Shown here: positions 11,865 to 23,584 of the stretch, one piece after another | Numbering within the stretch: position 1 is the first letter of the stretch | Layout of the letters: every line of letters begins with the position of its first letter | DNA from: Naganishia liquefaciens | Taxonomy: Eukaryota > Basidiomycota > Tremellomycetes > Filobasidiales > Filobasidiaceae | Length of the DNA: 64,000 nucleotides | Reading direction: 5' to 3' | Assembly: GCA_013423385.1 (NCBI GenBank) | Contig: BLZA01000019.1 | Location: 992,001-1,056,000 of the forward strand | The notes under the pieces: generated by a model | Told to the model about the DNA's origin: nothing | Database searches by the model: none | The model's input: only the letters and a program-made list of their open reading frames with translations | Position numbers and translations under genes: made by a program

Positions 11865-14800
11865 ATGCGTTTCTCTGTTACTGCAGTGTCGCTACTTTGC
11901 GTCGCCACCGCCGCTTCCGCCTTCGACTTCTCTCAATATGCAGGCAAGACGACAACATCGGGTAGAGCTGGGGATCGGTCAGTGCCGGGTCGATATTTCG
12001 TGGAATTCGACACATCGGCTGTGATGCAGAACGCCATTGCCCAGAAGCGGGATGCCAATGTAGGTGTTTCGTAGGCATTCCCAGAATCCGTTCACTGACC
12101 TACGCTACCCATAGGTACACGAGCACATGTACAAAAGGTTCCAAGCACGGGATATCGCCTACTCGGTCAACCGAGAATACAATTCCGGGCTCTTGGTTGG
12201 CGCAAGTATCGATCTTGCTCAGGAATCTGTGAGTGGATTATTCCGCAAAATGTTCGAACCCATTGCTGACGTTGTCTCATGTGTTAAGGATATCATGATT
12301 GTTGCTAAAATGCAAGGGGTGATCGTGAGTGCTGTGAAACCCCTGTTTCGCTTTACTTGTACTGAGCCAGGCGCATATTCGACCTCCAGAATGTCATGCC
12401 TGTTGAGTTCGTCGATGCTCCCAAGATCAACAGTCAAGGATGGAGGATCAACACCGATGAATGGCCCGAATTCATCGGAAAGGCCCAAGTTTACGTTGCA
12501 GAACACAAGGGCAAGAGAGACACACTGGTCGAGAGGGACAATGGCAACGGGAATGGCAACGGGCATGGCAACGGGAATGGTAACGGGCATGGTAACGGGA
12601 ATGGCAACGGGAATGAAAACGGGAATGGCAACGGGAATAACGGAAACGGGAAGGGAAACCAAGGGAATGGAAAGGGAAACGGTGGACCGGCAAGCGCCAT
12701 GACGTCTACGAAGGGTATTACGTCGACAGCCATTTCGGCGACGAGCGCCGCCACCAATATTGCCTCCACGAGTGCCGCCACTAATACCGCCTTCACTAGC
12801 GCGGCTAGCAATACCGCCTCTACAAGCGCAACGTCCGTAGTCTCTGTACCGACTGCCGTCACATCGACAGTGGCTTCGGCTTCCGCCAGTACTACCTTGA
12901 GCGTCGCATTTCCCGTCGTATCCGTAGTCCCATTCAGCCCTAACAACATCAGCGGCGTCGGTAAGGTTCATCAAGAAGGAAACTTCGGCGCGGGAATCAA
13001 GATAGCTGTGATTGATTCCGGGGTGGACTACACTGCTGCCCCTTTGGGCGGATGTTTCGGTCCAGGCTGCAAGATCGCTGGAGGTTACGACTATGTCGGC
13101 GACGATTTCGACGGTGTAGACAACTTGGCACCCGACAACGATCCTTTCGACAATTGCTATGGCCATGGAACCTTCGTTGCCGGAATCATCGGAGCCAATC
13201 TGCCCAACTTGTACAATGTCTCCGGTATTGCCCCGAAAGCGGAGCAGTACCATTACCGAATCTTCAGTTGTTATGGCGCCACCACCAACGATATTGTGGC
13301 GCAAGCCATGCTCGACGCTTATGACCAGGGCATGGATATCATTAACCTCAGTCTAGGCGAGGGAGGATCCTGGACCGAGAGCATGTTAGGGGTCTTGGCC
13401 TCGCGAATTGCAAACATGGGGGTGCCGGTTGTTGCTGCGGCCGGGAATGAAGGCCAGGCCGGAGCAATTTACCTAAACAACCCAGCGACCGGTGTTAATG
13501 CCTGGTCTGTCGGAAGCGTGGACAACACCGTCTTGCCCGCACAGAACGCAACAATATCAACTCGATCGCAACCCTTGACGTACTTGTACTCGAGGCCTTT
13601 GGCCGAAGGCACGTTCCCCCTGGTCGCCTACACTACCGACTACCCTGTACCGAATGACGCCTGTCCCGTACCCGACAACGCTTCCATTGACGTGGCAAAT
13701 AGTGTCGTCTTGGTTCAACTTTCAACTGAATGCGACATGCTCACTCAAGCCAAGAATCTTTACGCCGCTGGAGTCCAGACAGTGCTTGTGATTGGGCTAC
13801 CTGGTCAAGAATTACAGTATGCGCCTGGATATCCGCTCAATTACGCTCAGATCTCGGCAGAAGACGGGCAGTACCTGCTGTCGCAACTGCGGGCCGGTGT
13901 CAATGTGTCCATCACCTTTGGCTTTGCACCATATGCGCTTCCCAATAGGTTCACTCCCGCACTCCCCTCGACTTTGAGTGGTATCGGACCGACAAACGAC
14001 CTCTACCTGAAACCTCAGGTCATGGCTCCCGGTGGCTACATCGTCTCTCTGGCTCCAACAGAGTCTGGTTTCGGTTTTAATGCGGGAACGAGTTTCAGTA
14101 CTCCATTCGTGTCAGCCAGCACGGCCCTATACATGGCTGCCAAGGGAGGAAGGGCCAACACAAGCCCTGTTGGCATATTGAACGCATTAGAAGCCACCAG
14201 CAGCTTGATTCCAGTCTCCGTCAACGATTCTCGTATCGACACTGCCGCCCGGTCTGGAGCGGGTCTGCTTCAAATCTATGATGCCATCCATCAATCCTTC
14301 GCGCTGTCACCAACTGAATTGCTGCTGAATGATACTGCCTACTTTGACGGAAGTCAGAGTATTACCGTCACCAATACTGGTAACTCCAAGGCAAAATTCC
14401 GGCTTTCGCACATCCCCTCCGTTACCATTTACGCCTTTGAGGATGGCTCATACGAAAGCGCTTACCCTTTGGACATTGCTGACGGCGCGACTGCCGATGT
14501 CAAGCTGGGCAAGAAGACTATCAACCTAAAGGCAGGGGAGTCGCAGACTATCAACATTCAATTCAAATACCCCACCAATGTCAATCAGAAACGGCTTCCA
14601 ATCTATTCGGGGCACATCTCCATCGCTAGTGACGATGGGACTGTGTCTGAAGTACCGTATCTGGGTATGTTTGCGCTTGTGGCCCCTCGGCATCTTGTTT
14701 CTAATCCTTTGTACATACAGGCGTTGCAACTGCTATGAAAAGCATTCCGGTGTTGGATTACACGTCCATCTTGACTGGCAGTCCACTTCCAGATGTTGTC

Positions 14801-15499
14801 GACGGAAATGGGACAGTTCAGGAATCGGCCCAGACCTATACCTTCGTCGATGGTGATGCTCCAACAGTGATGTACCGGTACGTCTTCTTCCAGTTTCTGA
14901 ACGTTTGGGGCTAAAGTTGCGCTGGTCGACAGACTTTTCGCTGGAACTCCTGTGCTCTACATCGACCTTGTGGCTGCCAACGCTACTCTCGGCTTCAAAC
15001 CAACCATTGCGAAGCGCGGAAATGGCAAGCATCCCTTCTCTGGTTACCACTGGCTGAACCGGAACCCCACGGCCAGCGGTACCTTCTCCTCTGTTCCCAT
15101 CCTAGGCAATCTTTATGAGGCGGATTACCTTCAGCGAAAGTGAGTCACAGCAAAGCCTTTCGATGAATGTCTCATACTGATGAATGTGGCGATCGTAGCT
15201 CCGGTCCAAACTACAGTGACGGTAACCAGATTAGCAGCTTCGCTTTCTCGGGAAACTTTAATAACGGTACGAAGGTTGCAAACGGATCCTACCGATGTAA
15301 GTCGGATTGTACTTACATGGACATGGATTGAAGCTGACTCATCGCCTGGCCGAAGTCCTTGTTCGAGCACTGCGTATCACTGGCGACTTCGCCAAGCAGG
15401 CCGACTATGACTCTTGTACGTTAATACATCACCTCGATGCTACTGCCTGCTAATGCGCATGTCACAGGGGTTTCGCCGATTGTAAACATTGTTGCATGA
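11865..15499 (+). CDS. Secreted subtilisin-like serine protease (peptidase S8) with Asn-Gly repeat linker
   Basis: A secreted S8 protease. Exon 1 starts with a signal peptide (MRFSVTAVSLLCVATAASA) and an inhibitor-like propeptide (GRYFVEFDTSA, later YSVNREYNSGLLVGASIDL). Small exons lead into a long one that carries an Asn-Gly repeat and a Ser/Thr/Ala linker, then the catalytic domain: Asp in AVIDSGVDY, His in CYGHGTFVAG, Asn in AAAGNEG and Ser in GTSFSTPFVSA, so the triad and oxyanion Asn are complete. An insert of about 130 residues between Asn and Ser fits a protease-associated domain. Behind the catalytic domain lies a beta-sandwich (Fn3-like) region, continued in four or five small 3' exons. 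The last intron splits a Trp codon and the protein ends VSPIVNIVA. The architecture resembles the Vpr/minor extracellular protease branch. Confidence 0.9.
12539..12686 (+). repeat. Asn-Gly hexanucleotide/minisatellite repeat inside the subtilase
   Basis: Tandem units of the type aacgggaatggc, with variants carrying cat, gaa or aag, encode an alternating Asn-Gly run of roughly 45 residues with scattered His, Glu and Lys. It lies between propeptide and catalytic domain. Repeats of this kind are prone to length change. Confidence 0.9.
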
Positions 15500-17294
15500 G
15501 TCGATCATGTAGATGAAAAGGAGCGACAATATGCATAGCTTGACGTGTAAAAATAGATTCGAATTGGACCAATGGCGGAATTGCAAGTTGTTAACGAAGC
15601 CAAGGATTCCATGCTGTGAAGGGTTTTAGTGTAAAGGTCAGGGAATAACATTCTTGCGAACGAAGAGATGCTTCAGAATCGACTGTCTCGCCATCTGCGT
15701 AGAGTACTAGCTTAGGCGTCCAAGAGCCATCTGCGGAGATCCGTTGCGACCGACTGCTGGCAAAGGTCTACGTAGAAATATGCCCGTCAATCTATACGCC
15801 TCTCCGCTCAGCGAGGTTCGCCATGAGGCCACGCAGCCCGCGTGCATAGTGATCTGGCAGAAAGGTATTCGTATGGATGTATCGCATACCGATACCGAGA
15901 ACAGTAACGCGGAACATAGACGCGAGCGTGATTGACTCGTCATATGCAGAGACGCGGGAGCTCGCCAAATGCTGAAAATTCGCGAATGAATGCATGCAAG
16001 TGACAATGACCAATGACGATGCCTTGCTAGCTACACATCCGCATACTATGATGCTTACAGGGAGCTCCGTAAGACTTCCAATGATCAGCTCTTTGGCTAT
16101 TCGTACTCAAGCGTACCTTTTCAGGATCTGCGCATATTTGTGTCCTTCCACGTTCCCAATGTTTCTATGTGTGGATTCCGCACATGCTGCCAAGGATCAT
16201 ACCAAAAATGTACTGGCCATGTAGCTGGCCTTGTCAAGAAGGCTACGACTTTTGACGTCTTGTCGCTATCGTTGTGCGAGTACCGGAAGAGCTACCGCAA
16301 GCGTAAAGCATAAATTTTCAAATTGGATCGATTGATAGCGCTTCACCCTATCACCTATATATCCTGCATCTCCATTCTTCCAAGTTTCGGCCGCTACGCA
16401 GTCGCGAGTTCGTGGTATCCGGTCTGACATCTGACCTGCTCAAGCGATGTTACGTCTAAGCAGTAACACTCTCCATGGCGAAAATTTCCAATCACCAGGA
16501 ACTGCATATGAAGATGTCTCGCCTACCGCCACGCGAGTAGACTGAATTTCGTGGAGTAATCCTGCTGAATGCTTGAAATGCGGTTGTTGCGGTATGGGCG
16601 TCCTGCTCCGTACTGACCAAAACATCAACGAATTACAAGGGCCATTGCCTCCGTAGTCGCCCGCCAAGTGCTACATGTCTTCACAAGCAACATGATGTCG
16701 TCTGCAAGCTCGTCCTTGTCTCCAGCTGCGTCTGCTGGGCCTCCAGCCGAGAGATCTATGGCATAATTAGCTCTTCTTAGCCCGGTATACGTAGAGCTGC
16801 CCGTAGCCTGCTATGATGCGTCGTGGCCCGAGCGCTCTCGGACCCATCCTCCTCATCTTTCGTCGCCGTCCCGTACGTGGTTCCCTGCAAGCCCTGACGC
16901 GTTTCCAGCACAAACCCATCCGTTCCAGGCTTCCAGCTCGAATTCCACAACTCGCTTCGATCCAGGCGCGCCCGGGGCGTGCGGCTCCCCTTTGTTTTAC
17001 GCGCACCGAAACGCGAGAACGACGTCATAGTCTCCTGGCGTCATATGTGGGCATTGAACTTATATTAGTCAGTCATTTGGTCATTGGTATACGCGATCGT
17101 GGATCCTGCCCGCCCCGACTATTCATACCGACGTCGCTTGAGCCGGACTTCTGTTACACGTTGCCGACGCCCTCCATTGCCACCCCTCTGGACACCGGAC
17201 AACAATTGTGACGACCGTACCAGTACTACATATCATTCTTGCCTAACATGCCTGGCGGAGGGGTAGTCATTGACGCCTTCAAGAGTGAGTCGAA
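15500..17294. other. Intergenic region upstream of the kinase
   Basis: About 1.8 kb between two plus-strand genes. Frames on both strands are short and show no domain. An ATG at 17249 begins a short peptide (MPGGGVVIDAFK) running into agtgagt; it could be a 5' exon or uORF of the kinase. Confidence 0.3.
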
Positions 17295-19987
17295 ATGGTG
17301 CAATTCATGCGGAACAAGTTGGCCAATGCCTTGTCCTACTCAGACTTGATCCGACACGGTAAGAACGCCCAGCCATCACAACAAAATCCAAATCAGCCAG
17401 CTTCAAATACCTCGAGCGGCAGCAAGAAGCACGCGGACGCCCACAATAACGGACAGAGTGGGAAGCAACAGAACGCCAACGCTATGCACAACAGCTACCC
17501 TCCAGCAGTTGGTGTTCCGTCAAAGGGTCTTGCTGTAGAACGTGAGCCCGTCCGTATCCGGTTTGCAGAGCATTTACTGATTTGCGACTTGCCCTTGCAC
17601 GGCGACAGCGCAACCCACTACTGCTCCCATGGTTTCGCCAGATTATCAGAAGGAAGCTGAGCAGATCGTTCGTGAGGAGAGGGAGCAGAAGGAGCGGATG
17701 CCAGTATACAAGGTATGATGACTGGCTGTCTCTTGGGAGATCAAAGACTGATCATCAAGCACTATAGGGACTGGAGGGCTTTCAGCTGGTAGAGAAGATG
17801 GGCGATGGTGCCTTTTCAAACGTCTACAAGGCAGTCGATAAGCTCAGCGGCCAGAAGGTAGCAGGTACGTTCCGCGGATACGCAAAAGTAAAACAGTGGC
17901 TCATTAGACTTCTGTTCTCTCCAGTCAAAGTCGTTCGCAAGTACGAGTTGAGCCCTTCTCAGGTAAGCGTCTATCACAGCCTTCTGCGCCGTTCCGCTTT
18001 GGAACGATTCAGGGTAGCTCTCTTCTCTACGGGACAATGGCGCTTTGACAGTTTCGAGCGAACCCCAAGCTCCGATTCACTTCCATCAATGACGTCATTG
18101 TCCTCGTTTCCGCCTCCAAACCCTAGGCCTCTTTCCTTGATCCTACCTGAATCGTTCCATCGTTGAACACCAGGCTTCCCCCTTTTCCCAACGGTTTGCT
18201 GACCGTTATCCTGCATCTTAATCTCCATTGGCTTTGCCTTTGTTTCATATAAAATGGTTGCGCTTCCATAGTCTGGGCGTGGCGACAAGCATTTGAACCC
18301 AAACTTCAAGCAGAAGAGGCCTAGGGTTACTGAGGTTGGTATCTGCCTTTCCTTGCTCAAGGCTTTAGGCTGCGTTTGCTTCGATGGCGTCAGGCTGATC
18401 GTGTACCCTTCAGCGAGCCAATATCCTCAAGGAGGTTCAAATCATGCGGGGAACCAACCACCCAAATATCATCAAACTCATTTCCTTCAGTGAAAGCGAT
18501 GAGCATTACTTCCTGGTTTTGGAACGTGAGTGTTGCCGATCGCGTTGCCTCTTTTCGAATCTAATCTCCTCTTCACGCAGTCATGGAGGGAGGCGAGCTT
18601 TTCCATCAGATTGTCAAGTTGACATACTTTAGCGAAGACTTATCGAGACACGTCATCCTGCAAGTCGCGCAGGCCGTTCGTCATCTGCACAAAGATCGAG
18701 GCGTTGTCCATCGGTGTGTACCCCTCGGTTCAAGGAAGTGTTTTCTCGACTGACCGGTATTTTCGCAACAGTGACATCAAGCCCGAGAATCTCTTGTTCG
18801 AACGCATACCTATCATTCCTTCGAAACACCCGATTCACCGCCCATATGACGAAGAAAAGGAAGACGAGGGCGAATTCAAGCCCGGAGTTGGTGGCGGTGG
18901 AATCGGAATGGTGAAGCTTGCGGACTTTGGTCTGTCCAAGGTCATCTGGGACGAAGTCACGCAAACTCCCTGTGGAACTGTGGGATACACTGCTCCAGAG
19001 ATCGTCAAGGACGAAAGGTAGGTTTCATGTCAACGTCAATTGGCAACAATACTCATCTCGTCACGCGTCTCAAAGGTACTCGAGTAGTGTCGACATGTGG
19101 GCTCTCGGTTGCGTCTTGTATACTTTGCTCTGTGGCTTCCCACGTAGGTCCCCAGAAACAAAAGCCTCTTGCAAAATCTGATCATCCTGCTCTTTTCAGC
19201 CTTCTACGACGAAAGCATTAGCGTGCTGACTGAAAAGGTCGCTCGAGGATACTACACCTTTCTGAGCCCATGGTGGGACGACATTTCGCATTCAGCTAAA
19301 GATCTCATCACTCATTTGCTGTGCGTTGACCCGCGGCAACGATACGATATCGACGAATTCCTCGCCCATCCCTGGTGCAACGAAGCGTCCAACAAGCCGC
19401 AACAGCCAGCCGTTCCAGCTCGTATGGCTGTTCCAGCCCACAACATCCCGATCGATTCGCCATTGCTCGCCTCGGTCCGCGCCGCCAACCGCGAAGGGCG
19501 ATCTCCTGGTGTGGGCGTGCTGAAGGAAGCTTTCGATGTGTCGACTGCGGTACATCGTATGCGCGAAGAAGGCAATGGCCGTTATGGTGCAACTGGCGCG
19601 GGTCAACGTGGCTTCTTGGGTGGCTTGAATGAAGAAGACGAAGAGGCGGATGAGGAATATCAACTTGAAGATGCCCGGCGGAAACACGGTGAAGTGGTTG
19701 CCAGGACCATTCAAGAGCACCGCGCAAAGGCTGCCGCCAACAAGGGGCAGCAACCTGCACCGGCCGGCCAACACTACCAAGGCCGAGGTGGAGCAGATCG
19801 TCGTCAAGCAGAGGCTGCGTTGTATGAAGGCCGTGCCGGCACCCGAGATCGGGGCAAGGGTGGCAACCGAAACACCTTTGAGCTCGACATCAACGCCTCT
19901 AGTCTGTTAGGTCGCAGGAAGAAGCCCATCGGAGAAAGTCCGTTATCGAAGCAGTCGCAGACTCCCGCCAGTCCAATGCATTATTAG
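17295..19987 (+). CDS. RCK2: Stress-type Ser/Thr protein kinase of the Rck2/Srk1 (CAMK) family
   Basis: A MAPK-activated CAMK kinase. Exons join to give [12 protein letters not shown] (glycine loop), [12 protein letters not shown] (catalytic Lys), [40 protein letters not shown] (catalytic loop), an insert of about 40 residues before [10 protein letters not shown] (DFG), [12 protein letters not shown] and [24 protein letters not shown]. The insert between catalytic loop and DFG, and the TPCGTVGY activation segment, are typical of Rck1/Rck2/Srk1, which act below the Hog1/Sty1 osmostress MAPK. Before the kinase lie about 100 Asn/Gln/Ser-rich residues and a charged helix ([19 protein letters not shown]). 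The C-terminal 200 residues are charged and disordered. Most introns are 50-75 nt, but the one at 17963-18413 is 451 nt. Confidence 0.9.
18088..18099. promoter_or_regulatory. Palindromic TGACGTCA (CRE/ATF-type) site inside the long kinase intron
   Basis: AATGACGTCATT, a perfect 12-bp palindrome containing the consensus for ATF/CREB bZIP factors. It lies within the 451-nt intron of the Rck2-like kinase. Function is inferred only from the match. Confidence 0.35.
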
Positions 19988-21472
19988 ACCTAGATCGACC
20001 GGTCAGCGCCGAGTTACACTCAAAACCTTCCGTTGTATGAAATCACGAGAATCAAAGAACCGACGATGGCATCGCTTCGACTGCAATCAATCGATCCTCG
20101 CATCCCATTTGTCACTCGGCTAATTGTGCGAAGGTAAAATAGTCGCTGGCGAAGTCGTGGATGCTACCTGCGTTGCTTGGATGTCAGGTGTCAATGATAA
20201 ATGCCTCAGCGTGACCTTATAATTGTCAAAACCATGTAGCCAGTATAAGTGACAAATTCTATATCCATTGCATAGAGTTCGTAATGCATCGTTCCCAGTG
20301 CAAAATTGCTCGTCGTTTGTCGAGAATCCCAAAGGGCTTTTCTGTCGTGTAGGCGGACGGACGCCTTTGGGCTTTACAACAGTCTGCTGGGGCATCGATA
20401 TCTTCGTTTCGCCGCCTTCCTGTTTATGGTATACGTTGTACAACAGGCCTTCTGGAACCGGACAGCTGGTTCCACTCTTCATAATTCGACCCTGATGATT
20501 TTACTGATTAGCTCCCAGTCCAGATCTGACAATTCAACTTCCTAATAATCATCCTCAGCGCGCCTGGCCCAGTCAGATCCCATCATTATCCCATTCATTC
20601 AGAGGCCGTAAAAATCAGCTGTAAGACCAAAGCTAAAAGAGGCGGTACAGGCGCTGGCATACGTAGCTGCAACACTCGACCCAACGCAATTGGCCATGTC
20701 ATCAGATGATTGTCATTGAGTCCAATCTGCTGATAAGCTCCGAGTAGCTCCTCCCAGTTCGGTGTACTGCTACGAGAGAGCCACAAACATCGTTGCTGGG
20801 AATATTGAGCGCCGGGTTGACATGGACGAAGTTTGCACATATACCTACAAAATACAAATCTTGCCAGGTCTGCCTCCTGACGGCCAAGGAGTAGCCAAGG
20901 TGTGGGAATGCGCCATGAAAGCGAAGGCTGTACTGGGAAGGCCTTGACAGTTGGTGGAGCGGCTGCCAAAGCCCGAACAGAGGAGCTGTACTCGCGTGAA
21001 TGCCGCGCCGATCTTTTTTGATCCGCTTTCCTTTTATCTATGGCATGGATCGCGTCGTTTTAGTCACTCAGTCCGAATGGAGACGATGTGTAGATAGACT
21101 CAATACCCGCCACCAAGGTGCAAGTCGAGCATCTTGACCATATCCTTCCGCTACTCGCTCGGCAGACGCACGCCCCGGCCAGCCGCCCTCCCACGGATAC
21201 CGAAAGCCTACACCGAATCGACACCAATTACGCAGGCCAGGTAGTCACCTCGCTATCTTTTCTCGCTTAAAACGTTCGAGGCCCACCACAGTCGATCATT
21301 ATAAATCGCGAGATCGCAATCTCTCGCTCCTAAAAACTTGCAGCAAAATCCAACAGTCGTCATAACGCACACGACTACATTATACCCTCAGCTTGACATT
21401 GCTGTCATATTCAGCGGGATCATTTGAGAGATATCGCCAGCTCGCCCGACTACCGCCAGTCGTTACTTCGCT
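19988..21472. other. Intergenic region, no gene accepted
   Basis: About 1.5 kb. Frames of 120-124 codons on the minus strand (20120-20482, 20595-20969) show no domain, no introns and no protein-like composition. The right part is the promoter of the next gene. Confidence 0.3.
21300..21305 (+). promoter_or_regulatory. TATA box of the GPI-protein gene
   Basis: TATAAA about 170 bp upstream of the start codon at 21473. Sequence match and position only. Confidence 0.4.
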
Positions 21473-22699
21473 ATGCTTCGCAGCGGTATGATCCAGTCGC
21501 TCTCGTCTCTTTTCATGGCCTCAATACCATGCTTCCTCCTATTTGGAACCACCATGGCCGTTGCGTCTGATTCTGGTATGCCAATGGGACAGGCTGCAAT
21601 CCGCCATGCAAAGCGGGATCAATACAGTGGATTCGACGATCCGAGAGTGAATGGCGGTTACATGCTCACTGTAAGTCTGAACTATTCTGTTTGGCAGAAG
21701 GCAACATATTTATGGGCTGTAGATTGCCCAAAACACAAATCCCCCGGGTCTAGGAGAGCCGCTCAACACCATTCTTTCCGCGGATTCGGATGCCCGGGTC
21801 CTCGCACTCAACTCTGATGAAGGCGGCTTCCTAAATTACATGCTCTCGACCTCACTTGGGGAGGAATGTCTTGGGCAACACTACGGCGACTACCAGATGG
21901 CGAATCTCGGGGACGGTCAAGGCAATGTAACTGAAATGGAAGTCTTGCGGTGGAACTACGGGGATATATACATCGGGACATGTAGAGAGACGTTCAACGG
22001 CGGACTTCACTTGAGATATTGGAGACAGAACAATACGTAAGTGGCCGACTGGAGTCATCGAGCTGCTCATCGGGTGTGGGCTGATACATCTTACGCAACA
22101 TCTACAGCGGAGCATACTTTATGGCGTATGGCTGAACTCTTACTCATTATCGGCTGAATACTGATTCTTCTCCTCCTCAGTGTGTCCGAGGAATTGGACC
22201 TAGCAGCAAACCACCTTATCGCCCCCAACGGCTACAACCTCGGCCGTGACCATATGGTCGGCAACCTCACCGATCAACAGAGTGTGATTCCTACCCTCAA
22301 CTTGACGAATACCAGCACTTACAGCGGTTCGAGCTCTTGGGCAAACTATACCTACGAGACTAGCGTCAAATATATCAGTGGCTTGCTGCAGAACAGCAGC
22401 GAAGGGGTTAACCATCCGGACAGGTGAGCGATTTCCGGAGACCAATACTCGATTCCGCACTAACCCTCATGCCCGTTCGAACAGTGTCGCCGTCAACGGT
22501 CGTCCTGCTATCGATGGGCTGGTGGCGGTATTGACGGTCAAGATTACGGGAGTGCCACCGAGGTAGGCCGCCTATCGCTGTTCTGGATACTGGAACTGAC
22601 GTGTGTTCTGTCCCAAGTTCGGGAGCATTAATCAATGTCGCCGTGCCGGTATCTGCATTCGTCATTGTGCTTTCAACCGCCATGGCGATGTTGCTCTAG
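21473..22699 (+). CDS. Conserved fungal secreted protein, probably GPI-anchored
   Basis: Five or six exons. The N-terminus is a signal peptide (from MIQSLSSLF or the first Met to about VASDS), followed by a KR pair. The body carries NPPGLGEPLNTILSADSDA, GFLNYMLSTSLGEECLGQHYG, QMANLGDGQGN and RWNYGDIYIGTCRETFNGG. I recognise these as conserved in a family of uncharacterised fungal secreted proteins. Many N-glycosylation sequons (NLTN, NTST, NYTY, NSSE) are present. The last exon ends in a Ser/Ala stretch and about 20 hydrophobic residues closing at MAMLL, as expected for GPI anchoring. Enzymatic function unknown; likely cell wall or surface. Confidence 0.8.
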
Positions 22700-23584
22700 C
22701 TCGCTGAACGCGTCGTGATTGGAGTATCATCGGCTGGCGCGCGAAATGCCCAGGGGCGACGGCGCCTCCGCTCTGACGAGCGATTCGACAACGAGACAAA
22801 CTTCTTTCAAGGCTTCCTGAGAGGAAAAACGAGGGGGAAAATGAGGGGATCTCGGCGCCAACGATTGATTTTGACATAGATGGAAGGGGCATTGAGGGCT
22901 CACAGAGGGTTGAGCCTCTCGCAGCATATAGATTCGAATCTGAATCTCAGCATGGACTTTTTTGTTTCACTGCAACATACTGTATCAATAGTAACGACAT
23001 CATATATCAACAATTGTGTTTTTGCCATCCGTAGCTTACCAAGCATACAACTCGGCAAACATTCGAGCTTTGCAGAGGGCATCCTGTCTAATGGCCATCA
23101 AGTGCGTTTTCGACGAGCTCGGCGTTGCCTGGTGGCTTGATCGGCGCAAGGGTGTCGGCGCGGAGCCAACGCGTCCGTCGGAAAGGTCGACCGGTCCTGA
23201 TTTGGAGTGTCAAAGTCTCATTCATATTAACGTCGAAGCAGTCGACATGTCATCACAACCATGTCTTCCAGCTCGTGCACGAGTGCCTCATGCATAGCGA
23301 TATTATTCCGCTGGATCCTCGAGCTTGCCAGCCGCGAAATTCCCATGTGATGATATATAGATTTATGCGGGGACTCGTCGCGGCAGCGCGGGAAAGCGGC
23401 ATTGCAAAAGTATGTACGCGAGTTCGGACATGGCCAGCTGGACCGGCGTTGCTCGAGCTTCCAGCCAATCTCGACCAGCCAGCATGCCCGGAGTGCGGTA
23501 TATAACAAGATTTCAAGAAAAAGCTGACAAGCTTCAATGCCCCTAGATCCTGCTGTGTCGTCCATACCCCAACCTCTTGCAAGC
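22700..23584. other. Intergenic region
   Basis: About 880 bp between two plus-strand genes. No supported coding sequence. The start codon at 23537 is in frame with the next gene and would add 16 residues to its product. Confidence 0.3.

Noticed and set aside
12219-13304. 361-codon open frame on the minus strand opposite the subtilase
   Set aside because: It is antisense to a strongly conserved catalytic domain, and its openness follows from the repeat and codon bias of the real gene.
20595-20969. 124-codon minus-strand frame between kinase and GPI-protein gene
   Set aside because: No recognisable motif, signal or conserved composition.
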